This document shows positions 26,620-34,815 of a DNA stretch of 64,000 nt, piece after piece (the first letter of the stretch is position 1; every line of letters begins with the position of its first letter). Both the position numbers and the translations under genes were made by a program. The DNA lies in assembly GCF_005796225.1 (NCBI RefSeq), contig NZ_VAHO01000006.1, forward strand, positions 1 through 64,000, given 5' to 3'. Source of the stretch: Pseudarthrobacter sp. NamE5. GTDB taxonomy: Bacteria; Actinomycetota; Actinomycetes; Actinomycetales; Micrococcaceae. The notes beneath the pieces are model-generated. The model saw only the letters and a program-made list of their open reading frames with translations. It searched no databases and was not told the origin of the DNA.

Positions 26620-26766
26620 CTAGGCCGCAACGTCGGGAGATTTGGAACACTCGACACACTGGACGAACGCGATCAAAGCGCCAACGTCGTCCTTCTTGTA
26701 GTGCGTGACATGGTTGGTGGCCCTGCCGCAGGCGGGGCAAAAAGTCTGATGCTGCTTAGTCCACAT
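26620..26766 (-). CDS. Small zinc-ribbon-like protein (48 aa)
   Basis: MWTKQHQTFCPACGRATNHV at the start and VQCVEC near residue 40 give two CxxC pairs 29 residues apart with His and Thr between, a typical zinc-ribbon knuckle layout. ATG 26766 has no clear ribosome binding site, so the coding call rests on the motif spacing. It lies 80 bases upstream of the three-helix protein on the same strand. Function unknown; it could be a zinc-dependent nucleic acid or protein binder. Confidence 0.55.
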   Translation of the reverse strand: MWTKQHQTFCPACGRATNHVTHYKKDDVGALIAFVQCVECSKSPDVAA

Positions 26767-26949
26767 GCATGAATAATACGGAGGCGATGCATGAACGTCA
26801 GGAGAACGCTGAAAGTCTGCGGTTTTCCGCAGTAGAACGGCGGCTCCCCGAGCCGTCGTTCGGCACGCCTCATCATGCGAATGGCGTGCCGGCGCCACTG
26901 CGCCAACGGCCGGGCAGATGCGCGTAGAGGAACCCAAACCCTCAACGTT

Positions 26950-27705
26950 TCAGGCCAGAGCAGAACCGAACCGGGGCGCCGGAGAGCGGCTGGGCAATGC
27001 TTTGAGGATGTTTTCTGCCATGCTGCGGACCTTGAGGTTCCGCTGCCGGGACATCCCCGCGAGCTTGCCGAAGGCGTCAGAGTAGGAGCAGCGGTTCTGC
27101 GCCATGATCACCCCGCACGCCACATCGATGGAGGTCCGGCTTTCCAGCACGGCCTTAAGGTTGTCCCCGGCGGAGCGGACGCTGTGCACCTCAAGCGCCA
27201 GCTTCAGGCTGTGCGACGCTACCCCGGCGAACCACATTGCCTCGGGCACCACCTCATGCCCCAGATCCTTGCCGGTCCGTGCCAGGAACAGCAGGGCACC
27301 TGACACCGGGCCGTCCAGCCGCAAGGGAACAGCCAAAGCACGCTGGTAGCCCGCTGCCACCAGCCGCTGCAGGTAAGCCTGCCACTGGACGGAAGCGCCG
27401 CCGTCGACCGTTATTGCCGTTGCCCCCCGCACCGCCTGGGCCACGGGACCGTCACCATCCCGGCCCCCACAAACTGCCAGCCTTACGGCATTCTCATCGG
27501 TGCCGGCACCGAGTGGCGCTGATTCCCCGCGCATGACCAGAACGGCACACTCCACCCTGGCACCCGACAACCCACTCATCGCCTCAGCGGCAGCTTCGCT
27601 CAGCCTCTGCGCCGAGTCCAGGTCCGTCTCGGCGCCTGTGATGAGGTCCAGCAGGAGCCCCTGCCGGTCCAGCCGCCTGCTGCCAACCGCCGCATGCTGT
27701 GTCAC
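26950..27705 (-). CDS. GAF-ANTAR domain transcription antitermination regulator
   Basis: A 251-aa protein. A GAF domain spans about residues 10-165 (AYLQRLVAAGYQRALAVPLR, GALLFLARTGKD). The C-terminal ANTAR three-helix domain follows (NLKAVLESRTSIDVACGVIM, then AQNRCSYSDAFGKLAGMSR and NLKVRSMAENIL). ANTAR domains bind dual-hexaloop RNA hairpins and prevent termination, so this is probably an RNA-binding sensor. A copy of the shared 18-nt element lies upstream at 27782-27799, pointing toward the gene. No ANTAR-type tandem hairpins were identified nearby. Confidence 0.9.
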   Translation of the reverse strand: MTQHAAVGSRRLDRQGLLLDLITGAETDLDSAQRLSEAAAEAMSGLSGARVECAVLVMRGESAPLGAGTDENAVRLAVCGGRDGDGPVAQAVRGATAITVDGGASVQWQAYLQRLVAAGYQRALAVPLRLDGPVSGALLFLARTGKDLGHEVVPEAMWFAGVASHSLKLALEVHSVRSAGDNLKAVLESRTSIDVACGVIMAQNRCSYSDAFGKLAGMSRQRNLKVRSMAENILKALPSRSPAPRFGSALA

Positions 27706-27781
27706 GCTTCCCCCTAAACTCGAGCCGGCGAATCACCAATACGCAGGCTTTCCTCGAATTTAGGGGCGCCCGGCGGAAAGG

Positions 27782-27799
27782 GCACGAGTAGCGGGTACT
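27782..27799 (-). promoter_or_regulatory. Shared upstream element, copy 2
   Basis: On the minus strand this reads AGTACCCGCTACTCGTGC, identical over 18 nt to the plus-strand copy at 61076-61093. It ends 77 bases upstream of the GAF-ANTAR start codon and lies directly after the stop of the SDR gene. Confidence 0.65.
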
Positions 27800-27802
27800 C
27801 TA

Positions 27803-28567
27803 CTACTCTTCCTTGCTGTCGCGGCCACTACTTGCTTCCAGCCATTCAGCGAACGTCTGGCGGCCGACGGCGGCTCCGGGCGCCGGAATCAGGGCACCGC
27901 TGCGCATGGCTTTCCCCATGGGACCGGGCAGCACTGCCTCGACTACCTTTTTGCGCCGGCCGTTCTTAGCGAGATACGCGCGGACGAGGTCTGCGAGGTT
28001 CTCAGTGCGCGGTCCGCCCAGGTCGTTCATCCTTTGAGCGGGTCCTGCCTCCGCCGCCTTCACCAACGCCTCGGCCACCTCCCGGGCAGCCACGGGCTGG
28101 GTAAACATCTTGGGAACCGCGACCAACGGGCCAACGGTTCCAAGCTTCACCGTCAGCGGCACGAACTCGTGGAACTGTGTGGAGCGCAGCAGGGTCCAAG
28201 GGATGCCGCCGTGGCGTACTTCGTCTTCCTGCACCAGCTTTCCGGCGTAGAGCCCCGACGTGGCGCCGTCGATGCCCACGATGGACAGTGCTACGTGGTG
28301 CTGCACGCCGGCGTCTTTTTCCGCTGCCAGCAGGTTCTGCGTGGCATTGGTAAAAAAGTCCACGGCTTTTTTGGTGGACGTGGTCTGGATGCCTGAAACG
28401 TCTATGACCGCCTTAACCTGGTCTAAGGCCTGGGCCAGGCCCCTGCCGTTGACCAGGTCCACACCCTCGGCACGGCTCAGGCTCACCACTTCATGGCCGC
28501 GCTCCTTGGCGAGCTCCACCACGTGGCGCCCGACAGTTCCGGTTCCCCCTGCTACGGCGATCCTCAT
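27803..28567 (-). CDS. NAD(P)-binding NmrA-like/SDR family protein
   Basis: A 254-aa protein with a Rossmann fold starting at residue 1 (MRIAVAGGTGTVGRHVVELA), the GxxGxxG fingerprint of atypical short-chain dehydrogenases or NAD(P)H-binding epimerase-like proteins. Further matches are DVSGIQTTS and ALSIVGIDGATSG, then PWTLLRSTQFHEFV and a C-terminal helical part. Catalytic Tyr-Lys residues are not evident, so it may be a redox sensor of the NmrA type or an oxidoreductase of unknown substrate. ATG 28567 is the first Met before the fold. Confidence 0.85.
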   Translation of the reverse strand: MRIAVAGGTGTVGRHVVELAKERGHEVVSLSRAEGVDLVNGRGLAQALDQVKAVIDVSGIQTTSTKKAVDFFTNATQNLLAAEKDAGVQHHVALSIVGIDGATSGLYAGKLVQEDEVRHGGIPWTLLRSTQFHEFVPLTVKLGTVGPLVAVPKMFTQPVAAREVAEALVKAAEAGPAQRMNDLGGPRTENLADLVRAYLAKNGRRKKVVEAVLPGPMGKAMRSGALIPAPGAAVGRQTFAEWLEASSGRDSKEE

Positions 28568-28791
28568 GGGAAAAATCTTATGCCCGGGGTCGGTCAATGG
28601 CCTCGATGCCCTGCCGTTTCAGTTCTTCAAGGTTGCCCCGCCTGTGCTGGAGTATCCCGGGGGCCGCCCGCGCCGGTGCCGTACGGTTGCAAATGGGGAG
28701 GCCAAACCCTTGACTCCGGACGTATCGGGCTACCTATTCTGAGGTTAGTCATGCAGTTTGGCTATCTCGAACCACACATCGGGAGGTCGCT

Positions 28792-28977
28792 GTGGCTTCC
28801 GTTTCCCTTAGATGGCCGCACGTGCCGTCCCGCGAACTGGAACGCATCCGGAACGCACTTCTCCAAGGCCTGCAGAAAGGGCATCACGGCAGGGAGCACC
28901 ACCTCTCTGAACCGGCCCGTTCCCTGTTGAAGCTTGTGACGGCGGAACTTGCGCGCAGGCGGGAAGGTGCCCACTGA
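28792..28977 (+). CDS. Small hypothetical protein (61 aa)
   Basis: GTG 28792 preceded by GGGAGG five bases upstream, a clear initiation signal. The protein is basic, predicted mainly helical (RELERIRNALLQGLQKGHHG and PARSLLKLVTAELARR), with no membrane segment. I do not recognise the family. The acidic protein at 29030 follows on the same strand, 52 bases after the stop, and may be its operon partner (basic plus acidic). Confidence 0.6.
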   Translation: MASVSLRWPHVPSRELERIRNALLQGLQKGHHGREHHLSEPARSLLKLVTAELARRREGAH

Positions 28978-29029
28978 TGGCCGGCCAGAGCGGCACCGCT
29001 GGCAATCATGGCACCGCAAGGGGGGCAGC

Positions 29030-29221
29030 ATGATGAAGGATAAAGCCGGCCGCGGTGACAATGCCGAGGCTGAAGTAAAGGACGAACCAGGGCCGGGGCA
29101 GAAGGACCAGTCTGAGCCGGAGCAGGACGAGGAGCCGGAAGTATCACGGGACCGGTGGGAGGATCCCCCAACCTATCCGCACGCGCCGGGCTTCAACCCG
29201 GATTACTGGCCCAAATTCTGA
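29030..29221 (+). CDS. Small acidic hypothetical protein (63 aa)
   Basis: Starts at ATG 29030 after a GGGGGG run. It is highly charged and probably disordered in the middle (AEAEVKDEPGPGQKDQSEPE), ending with PTYPHAPGFNPDYWPKF, an aromatic and proline-rich tail. No domain is recognised. Its pairing with the basic small protein just upstream suggests a two-protein unit. Confidence 0.58.
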   Translation: MMKDKAGRGDNAEAEVKDEPGPGQKDQSEPEQDEEPEVSRDRWEDPPTYPHAPGFNPDYWPKF

Positions 29222-29378
29222 ACTGAACTCGTGAAAAGGTTCCACCCGGCCGGGAGTGCAGCTACCCGTCTCTTCGGATACAGCTGCACTCCCAGCCAGT
29301 GGAAAATCAGGAAAGAATAATTGCGGCTGACACTCTGGCCCGACTATTGGGCGCTTCGCGTGCCTTTGCCTGGGTGGC

Positions 29379-29762
29379 CTATGCGGCGATCAGCGCCGGC
29401 CGCTGGGCCCGGAGCTCAGAGGTGACCCGCCGCGGTGCCAGGACGCTGATGGTGCACGGTGCCTGCTGCGGATCGATCTTCTGCGGCAGGTGATGGGATT
29501 CCGAGGCCGTATGGAGCATCTCCAGGGCTTCCCGGTCGACATGGGCGTGGGAGACGTCCAGCTCCACGTCCAGCCCTTCCTTCAAAGAATTGGCGCGCTT
29601 AACCACTACATAAAGAGCATTGACGCTGTGGACGGTGATATGCCCCTTTGCAATCACCTGTGCACGAGCGTGGTCGAGATCTACACGGACAACAACATTC
29701 AGTTTGGAATTCAAAAGTAAAGCCTTCCCCGGCATTGGCTGCGACGCTGCAGCTTCTTGCAT
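29379..29762 (-). CDS. Hypothetical protein (127 aa)
   Basis: A soluble protein with alternating hydrophobic strands (KALLLNSKLNVVVRVDLD, AQVIAKGHITVHSVNALYVV, GLDVELDVSHAHVDREALEM), suggesting an alpha/beta fold. I do not recognise the family. It runs opposite to the acidic gene upstream and shares its strand with the next gene. The start is unclear: ATG 29762 is the first ATG; a TTG at 29816 in the same frame would add 18 residues, and neither has a visible ribosome binding site. Confidence 0.6.
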   Translation of the reverse strand: MQEAAASQPMPGKALLLNSKLNVVVRVDLDHARAQVIAKGHITVHSVNALYVVVKRANSLKEGLDVELDVSHAHVDREALEMLHTASESHHLPQKIDPQQAPCTISVLAPRRVTSELRAQRPALIAA

Positions 29763-29887
29763 GTGGCCGTTTGCATCAGCCTCATCCAGAGTAGGGGCCG
29801 AATGTGATGCACGCAACAGTTACGTATTTATTACATCGATTAGGATGCTGCCCGCGTGACGCTGGAGCAAAGCTGCTCCCAAGCTCT

Positions 29888-30250
29888 TCAGACCGATTCA
29901 GGCAGTCTTCCTGTTAATACCGTGACCGGCGCAGCTAATACCGTGACCGGCGCAGCGGACCACCGCTCGCGCTCCGGCTCGTAGGAAATCACCACGGCGA
30001 CTCCACTTTGCCGTGCCTCGTCCATCGCAAGCAGGAGGGCGTCCTCCACATGCCGTGCATACTCGAGCCGCTCGGCCAGTGTGCCCTGCAGGCCGGCGTC
30101 GTCAATCAGCACGTGGCTCTTGCCGCCCACGATGACCTTCACGGAGTACCCCTGGTCCTCATGGAGCGAGCCGCGGGTGGATGAAATTTCGGTGACTCTG
30201 TCTGCCCGGACCAGCCCGTTGCCGAGCGTGCGGATCCACACTTCACCCAT
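29888..30250 (-). CDS. Hypothetical protein (120 aa) with C-terminal tandem duplication
   Basis: It begins GEVWIRTLGNGLVRADRVTEI, and the middle includes GYSVKVIVGGKSHVLID and ERLEYARHVEDALLLAMDEA. No family is recognised; the first half could be a small beta-rich module. Near the C-terminus AAPVTVL occurs twice in a row because of a 21-bp in-frame tandem duplication (29915-29956). It is divergent from the PAS-ANTAR gene at 30448 with about 200 bases between. Confidence 0.6.
   Translation of the reverse strand: MGEVWIRTLGNGLVRADRVTEISSTRGSLHEDQGYSVKVIVGGKSHVLIDDAGLQGTLAERLEYARHVEDALLLAMDEARQSGVAVVISYEPERERWSAAPVTVLAAPVTVLTGRLPESV
29915..29956. repeat. Perfect 21-bp tandem duplication inside a coding region
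   Basis: 29915-29935 and 29936-29956 are identical 21-bp units. The length is a multiple of three, so the frame is kept and seven residues are doubled. Perfect identity suggests a recent slip or a variable number site. Confidence 0.9.
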
Positions 30251-30447
30251 GGATTGACCTCCCCTTTGGCAGCGGGCACGGATCAGTGCCCTATAATGCG
30301 AACGCTACTCCTCTGCGGGGTATTTGTGACCCCCGAATTTCCCGTGATTTCGGCACCACGGAACGGACATGAGAAGGGCTGCCGGCAGCAGTCAGTTAAA
30401 GTGGGGCCGTTAGACAACAGGGGGTTTGCCTTGCCGAGGAGGAATCA

Positions 30448-31068
30448 GTGACGTGGTCAAAGCTGGATACTTATCTGTTTCCGCTGTCGCTTTCCACCGA
30501 AGCTGCATCAGGGACTTTCGAGATGGACGTAGCCTCCGGCCAGATGCAGTGGTCCCGGGGCCTGTTCGCTATTCACGGGTTGGGCCAGGGCGAGGTGGTT
30601 CCCACGTTCGAACTGCTGATGGCACACAAGCATCCACAGGACCGCGGGCCGGTGCGCGCGGCATGGCTGAACCTGATGGAAGCCGGAGGCCATGGGGCGT
30701 TGCTGCACCGCGTGATTGACACCCGCGGCAAGGAACGGCGCGTCTTCTCGGCGATCCACGCCCAGGCTGACCCATCAGGGCACGTCAACTGTATCCGCGG
30801 GTTCATGGTGGACGTCACCCAGAGCCTGCGCATCGAGTCCCAAGCCGCCGCCTCGGAAGCCATAGAGGGTGCCTACGCCCACAAAGCGGTCATTGAACAG
30901 GCCAAGGGCATTGTGATGGCCCTGCGCGGCGTCGATGCAGAATGCGCCTTCAAGATCCTGGCCGACCACAGCCAGCACACCAACACAAAGCTTCACGGTG
31001 TGGCAGGGGAACTTGCCAAAGCGGCAGCAGCAGGCAAAGCCAGGGAGGCACTGGAAAGCTTCCGGTAA
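30448..31068 (+). CDS. PAS-ANTAR domain regulator
   Basis: A 206-aa protein. PAS fold about residues 20-120 (SGTFEMDVASGQMQWSRGLF, RVIDTRGKERRVFSAIHAQA, RGFMVDVTQSLRIE). C-terminal ANTAR domain (HKAVIEQAKGIVMALRGVDA, CAFKILADHSQHTNTKLH). It likely senses a signal through PAS and prevents transcription termination through RNA binding. GTG 30448 follows GAGGAGGAATCA. It is the second ANTAR protein in the window, 3 kb from the GAF-ANTAR gene. TATAAT at 30292-30297 lies in the divergent region, but no matching -35 box is seen. Confidence 0.9.
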   Translation: MTWSKLDTYLFPLSLSTEAASGTFEMDVASGQMQWSRGLFAIHGLGQGEVVPTFELLMAHKHPQDRGPVRAAWLNLMEAGGHGALLHRVIDTRGKERRVFSAIHAQADPSGHVNCIRGFMVDVTQSLRIESQAAASEAIEGAYAHKAVIEQAKGIVMALRGVDAECAFKILADHSQHTNTKLHGVAGELAKAAAAGKAREALESFR

Positions 31069-31137
31069 AGCGCGCCCGCCAGTGAACCTTGCCGGCCCGG
31101 GGACAGGGGTATCAGGGGCGGCCCTAGGATAAATCTG

Positions 31138-32355
31138 ATGACTTCCCCGGATGACCCCCAGCCGTTCAACCTGCGCGGCATTGCCGTGGCCGCCTTCGGC
31201 CCTACACTGCTGTACGGAATCGGCACGGGTGCCATCCTCCCGGTGGTGGCGCTGACGGCCCGCGATCTGGGCGCCTCGGTGGCCGTTGCGGCGCTGATCG
31301 TCACGCTGATCGGCCTGGGATCCTGGTTCTTCAACCTGCCGGCCTCCCTGGTCACCCTCAAGTTTGGTGAGCGCTGGTCCATAGTGGGCGCCGCCGTCGC
31401 CGCCGGCCTTGCGCTCGCGGCCGCCGGGCTGACCTCCCTGGTCCCCAACGGCCTGTGGCTGCTCGCCGTGGCGATGGCCGTCGTCGGAATGTCCGGGGCG
31501 GTCTTTGGCCTGGCACGGCAGAAGTACCTCACCGAAGCTGTGCCGGTGCAGTTCCGGGCGAGGGCGCTGTCCACGCTGGGTGGGGTGAACCGGATCGGCG
31601 TGTTCATCGGCCCGTTCCTGGGCGCGGCCGTGATGCAGTTCCTCGGCATCGGCGGAGCCTACTGGGTGGGCGTGGTGGCCATGGTGGCCGCCGCTTTGCT
31701 GTCCCTCACCATCCCGGACCTGGCCGATGGGCAGGTGCCCGACGGCGGACACCAGGGCCCCGAGCCCACGCTCCGGAGCGTCGCGGTGTCCCATTCCGGA
31801 GTGTTCCTATCCTTGGGCACTGGCATATTACTGCTCAGCGCCCTGCGGTCCTCCCGGCAGGTGGTGATCCCGCTGTGGGCGGACCACTTGGGCATGGACG
31901 CCACGTCCGCTTCCCTGATCTACGGGCTGTCCGGAGCGATCGACATGCTGGTGTTCTACCCCGCGGGGAAGCTCATGGACCGGAAGGGACGGCAATTCGT
32001 GGCGGTGCCTTCCACCCTGCTCATGGGTGCGGCCCTGCTGCTGATTCCGCTGACCGGGACGTTTGTTGGGCTGCTGTTGGCGGCGCTGCTGATCGGGTTC
32101 GGCAACGGGATCAGCTCCGGGCTGGTGATGACGCTGGGCGCCGACTTCTCGCCGGACCGCGGCCGCGGCCAGTTCTTGGGGCTGTGGCGTTTCATGGCCG
32201 ATGCCGGGTCCACGGGAGGGCCGGTGCTGCTCTCGGCGGTGACGGCCGCTGCCACCCTGGGCGCGGGGATCTCAGCCACAGGAGTACTGGGGTTCGCGGC
32301 GGCGGCCGTGTTCGCCGTCGTGATTCCGCGGGTCAAGCACCGCCGGAACTACTGA
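31138..32355 (+). CDS. Major facilitator superfamily transporter
   Basis: A 405-aa protein with about twelve hydrophobic helices. Family landmarks: TKFGERWSIVGAA-type loop between helices 2 and 3 (FNLPASLVTLKFGERWSIVG), GGVNRIGVFIGPFLGAAV in helix 5 and LWRFMADAGSTGGPVL in helix 11. It probably exports or imports a small solute by proton coupling; the substrate is not deducible. ATG 31138 has AGGA nine bases upstream. The lipase-like gene starts 27 bases after its stop, so they may be co-transcribed. Confidence 0.9.
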   Translation: MTSPDDPQPFNLRGIAVAAFGPTLLYGIGTGAILPVVALTARDLGASVAVAALIVTLIGLGSWFFNLPASLVTLKFGERWSIVGAAVAAGLALAAAGLTSLVPNGLWLLAVAMAVVGMSGAVFGLARQKYLTEAVPVQFRARALSTLGGVNRIGVFIGPFLGAAVMQFLGIGGAYWVGVVAMVAAALLSLTIPDLADGQVPDGGHQGPEPTLRSVAVSHSGVFLSLGTGILLLSALRSSRQVVIPLWADHLGMDATSASLIYGLSGAIDMLVFYPAGKLMDRKGRQFVAVPSTLLMGAALLLIPLTGTFVGLLLAALLIGFGNGISSGLVMTLGADFSPDRGRGQFLGLWRFMADAGSTGGPVLLSAVTAAATLGAGISATGVLGFAAAAVFAVVIPRVKHRRNY

Positions 32356-32381
32356 CACCGGGTAGGGGATATCCTCATCAG

Positions 32382-33086
32382 ATGAGCGAAACGGGCATGG
32401 CCACCCGGATAAGTCCGCTGCAGAAGGCTCTGTGGTGGGCGCAGGACTACGTGTACGCCGCGGTGTGCCAGGTGGAAGGCATGCTGTCCCGGGTGCAGCC
32501 CGGGTCCTTCCACCAGGGCCACCGCGACCCCGTGGTGATCATCCCGGGCGTGTATGAGAACTGGCAGTTCATGCTGCCGCTCATTCAGACCATCCACGAC
32601 GCCGGCCATCCCGTCCACGTGGTCACGGTGCTGCAGCGGAACAAGCTGGACGTACCCGTGGCCGCCCGGCTGGTGGCCCAGCACCTGGAGGAGGCCGGCC
32701 TGCAGGGTGCGGCGATCGTGGCCCACAGCAAGGGCGGGCTGATCGGGAAGTACACCATGCTGAACCTGGACCCGGAACAGCGGATCGACAGGATGATCAC
32801 GGTGTGCACGCCGTTTTCCGGATCGCGCTATGCAAAGTACATGCTGCTGCCGAGCCTGCGGATCTTCTCCCCGCGGAACGCCCTGACACTCCAGTTGGCC
32901 CGCGAGGAGACGATCAACAGCAAAATCACCTCCATCTACGGCCCCTTCGACCCGCACATCCCCGAGGGCAGCGTCCTGCCGGGGGCCACGAACATTGAGC
33001 TGCCCGTGGCCGGGCATTTCCGGATCCTGGGGGAGCCGGAAACGGCGCGGATTATTGTTGAGCAGCTGACCCCCGGTAAGCCGTGA
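32382..33086 (+). CDS. Alpha/beta-fold lipase-like hydrolase
   Basis: A 234-aa hydrolase. VVIIPGVYENWQFMLPL gives the oxyanion-hole strand, IVAHSKGGLIGKY is the nucleophile elbow with Ser in AHSKGG (a lipase-type GHSxGG variant), and VAGHFRILG near the end can provide the catalytic His. There is no signal peptide. It overlaps the LssY-domain gene by four bases (stop TGA inside GTGA), so the two proteins are coupled and may act together on a membrane lipid. The lipid substrate is unknown. Confidence 0.83.
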   Translation: MSETGMATRISPLQKALWWAQDYVYAAVCQVEGMLSRVQPGSFHQGHRDPVVIIPGVYENWQFMLPLIQTIHDAGHPVHVVTVLQRNKLDVPVAARLVAQHLEEAGLQGAAIVAHSKGGLIGKYTMLNLDPEQRIDRMITVCTPFSGSRYAKYMLLPSLRIFSPRNALTLQLAREETINSKITSIYGPFDPHIPEGSVLPGATNIELPVAGHFRILGEPETARIIVEQLTPGKP

Positions 33087-34006
33087 GCGCTGCTTACGAT
33101 CCCGGAGCAAGGTACGACGGCGGGGCTCCGGTTCCAGAGGAGCCCGACCACTCGCGTGCCGCAGACGCGGTGGAACGGCGCCAGAGCCGCTGGGCCACGG
33201 TACTCGCGGTGCTGCAACGGCTGCTCTACATGCTGGTCACTGTGGCTGTGGGGTGGGCAGTGTGGTTTTTCCTGCTGTCCCGGCTGTCCCGCGGCCCGGA
33301 CCAGGCATGGGTGTTCCTGCCCGTGTGGCTGATCCTGGCGTACGCACTCCTTCCGCGCATCCATAAGATCCTCAGCAGCCTCTACATTCCGGAGTACTTC
33401 ATCGGCAGGGCCCGAACCGGGGACGGGGTGCTCGGCGATCCGGTGAACCTTGCGGTGGTGGGAACGCAGGAGGAGCTGCGGCGGGCGATGCTGTCCGCCG
33501 GCTGGGTGGAAGCCGATCCCATCACCCCGGCTACCGCGTGGCGGACCCTTACCTCTACCGTGCTGGGCAGGAGCTACCCGCAGGCGCCGGTCAGCTCGCT
33601 CTACGTCTTCGGCAACAAGCAGGACCTGGCGTTCCAGCGCGAGATTGACGGGAACCCGCGCAAACGGCACCACGTACGGTTCTGGAAATGCCCGGACGGG
33701 TGGATGCTGCCGGGCGGGCTCTCGGTGGACTGGGTGGGTGCGGGTACTTACGACAGAAGCGTGGGCCTGTCCCTGTTCACATTCCAGATCACCCACAAGA
33801 TCGCCGACCGCACCGACGAGGAACGGGACTTCATCATCCAGACCCTGCAGGCGGCCAGCGCAGTACAGTCCGTCCACATCATCCTCAACTACTCCAGCGG
33901 CTACCATCACCGCAACGGCGGCGGCGACGCCATCCGCACCGACGGGCACCTGCCCATCATTGATCTGTTTGAGCCGGGCCGGCCCGGCGTTAACACGCGG
34001 GGGTAA
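33083..34006 (+). CDS. LssY C-terminal domain membrane protein
   Basis: A 307-aa protein with a cytoplasmic N-terminal stretch, two membrane helices (LLYMLVTVAVGWAVWFFLL and WVFLPVWLILAYALLP) and a C-terminal globular domain (DPVNLAVVGTQEELRRAMLS, then PVSSLYVFGNKQDLAFQREI, HHVRFWKCPDGWMLPG, VHIILNYSSGYHHRNGGGD). This resembles the LssY C-terminal domain found attached to PAP2-type phosphatases, but without the phosphatase here. GTG 33083 overlaps the hydrolase stop. The pairing of LssY with a lipase-like enzyme suggests lipid or membrane-component turnover. Confidence 0.83.
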   Translation: MSAAYDPGARYDGGAPVPEEPDHSRAADAVERRQSRWATVLAVLQRLLYMLVTVAVGWAVWFFLLSRLSRGPDQAWVFLPVWLILAYALLPRIHKILSSLYIPEYFIGRARTGDGVLGDPVNLAVVGTQEELRRAMLSAGWVEADPITPATAWRTLTSTVLGRSYPQAPVSSLYVFGNKQDLAFQREIDGNPRKRHHVRFWKCPDGWMLPGGLSVDWVGAGTYDRSVGLSLFTFQITHKIADRTDEERDFIIQTLQAASAVQSVHIILNYSSGYHHRNGGGDAIRTDGHLPIIDLFEPGRPGVNTRG

Positions 34007-34043
34007 ATAGGTGAGCGTCGGTCCGGCGGACTAAGGAGCAGGC

Positions 34044-34736
34044 ATGGCAGGCAGTGGGCAGGGCGGGGACTCCGCCGGCGGGCAGGGGCCCGCTGAACTG
34101 CAGCATCCCCGCTTCGCCCGCGCCTTCGCGGAAGCGGTTGAAGGCATCGACCGCCGCGGCGCAGCGGAGCACCGGCGCGAGCTGCTCGCCAAGCTCCATG
34201 GCTTCGTCATCGAGATCGGCGCAGGCGAGGGCTCGAGCTTTGCCTTCTATCCGCCGACGGTGACAAAGGTGCTGGCCATCGAGCCGGATGACTATCTGCG
34301 AAAGATCGCCACCGCCAAAGCCGCCTCGGCGACCGTGCCGGTCACCGTACGCGCCGGGGCGGCTGAGCACATACCCGCGGAGGACGCCAGCGCCGATGCC
34401 CTGGTGAGCAGCCTGGTCCTGTGCAGCGTCGGCGAGCAGGTGCCCGTGCTGGCCGAGGTCAGGCGCGTCCTGCGCCCGGGCGGAACCTTGGCCTTTTATG
34501 AACACGTCCGCTCGAACAGGCCGTTCTTCGCTGCTATTGAAGACATGATGACCCCGGCCTGGCAGCGGTTCGCCGGCGGCTGCCACCCTAACCGGGACAC
34601 GGTGGCTGCCATTGAAGCAGCCAGCTTCGCCCCCGTGAACAGCAGGCGCTTCAACTTTGCTGTCCATCCGCTGTCCCCGCCGGTGGCGCACGTCCTGGGC
34701 ACAGCGGTAAGTTCCGGCCCTCTGGCATCCAGCTAG
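34044..34736 (+). CDS. Class I SAM-dependent methyltransferase
   Basis: A 230-aa methyltransferase. The SAM-binding motif I is FVIEIGAGEGSSF, followed by VLAIEPDDYLRKIA, then the post-I motif ADALVSSLVLCSV and RRVLRPGGTLAFYEHVRS, typical of UbiE/Methyltransf_11-like enzymes. AAGGAG precedes ATG 34044. The substrate cannot be told; it may belong to the same unit as the hydrolase and LssY genes, 37 bases after the latter. A strong hairpin follows. Confidence 0.88.
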   Translation: MAGSGQGGDSAGGQGPAELQHPRFARAFAEAVEGIDRRGAAEHRRELLAKLHGFVIEIGAGEGSSFAFYPPTVTKVLAIEPDDYLRKIATAKAASATVPVTVRAGAAEHIPAEDASADALVSSLVLCSVGEQVPVLAEVRRVLRPGGTLAFYEHVRSNRPFFAAIEDMMTPAWQRFAGGCHPNRDTVAAIEAASFAPVNSRRFNFAVHPLSPPVAHVLGTAVSSGPLASS

Positions 34737-34762
34737 CGCGGCAGGCTTCGGCGGGAGTGGAA

Positions 34763-34802
34763 GTCCCGACGCCGCCTTTGGGGGGAAAGGCGGCGCCGGG
34801 AC
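34763..34802 (+). terminator. Long hairpin after the methyltransferase gene
   Basis: The two arms pair GTCCCG-CGCCGCCTTT with AAAGGCGGCG-CGGGAC around a run of seven G (about 15 pairs with one bulge). It follows the methyltransferase stop by 27 bases. There is no U-tract, so efficiency is uncertain. Confidence 0.6.
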
Positions 34803-34815
34803 GGTGTGAGGAACG

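Noticed and set aside
28792..29221. Toxin-antitoxin pair
   Set aside because: Sizes fit, but no toxin fold or antitoxin motif is recognisable and the gap is 52 bases, so I only noted the pair as unknown.
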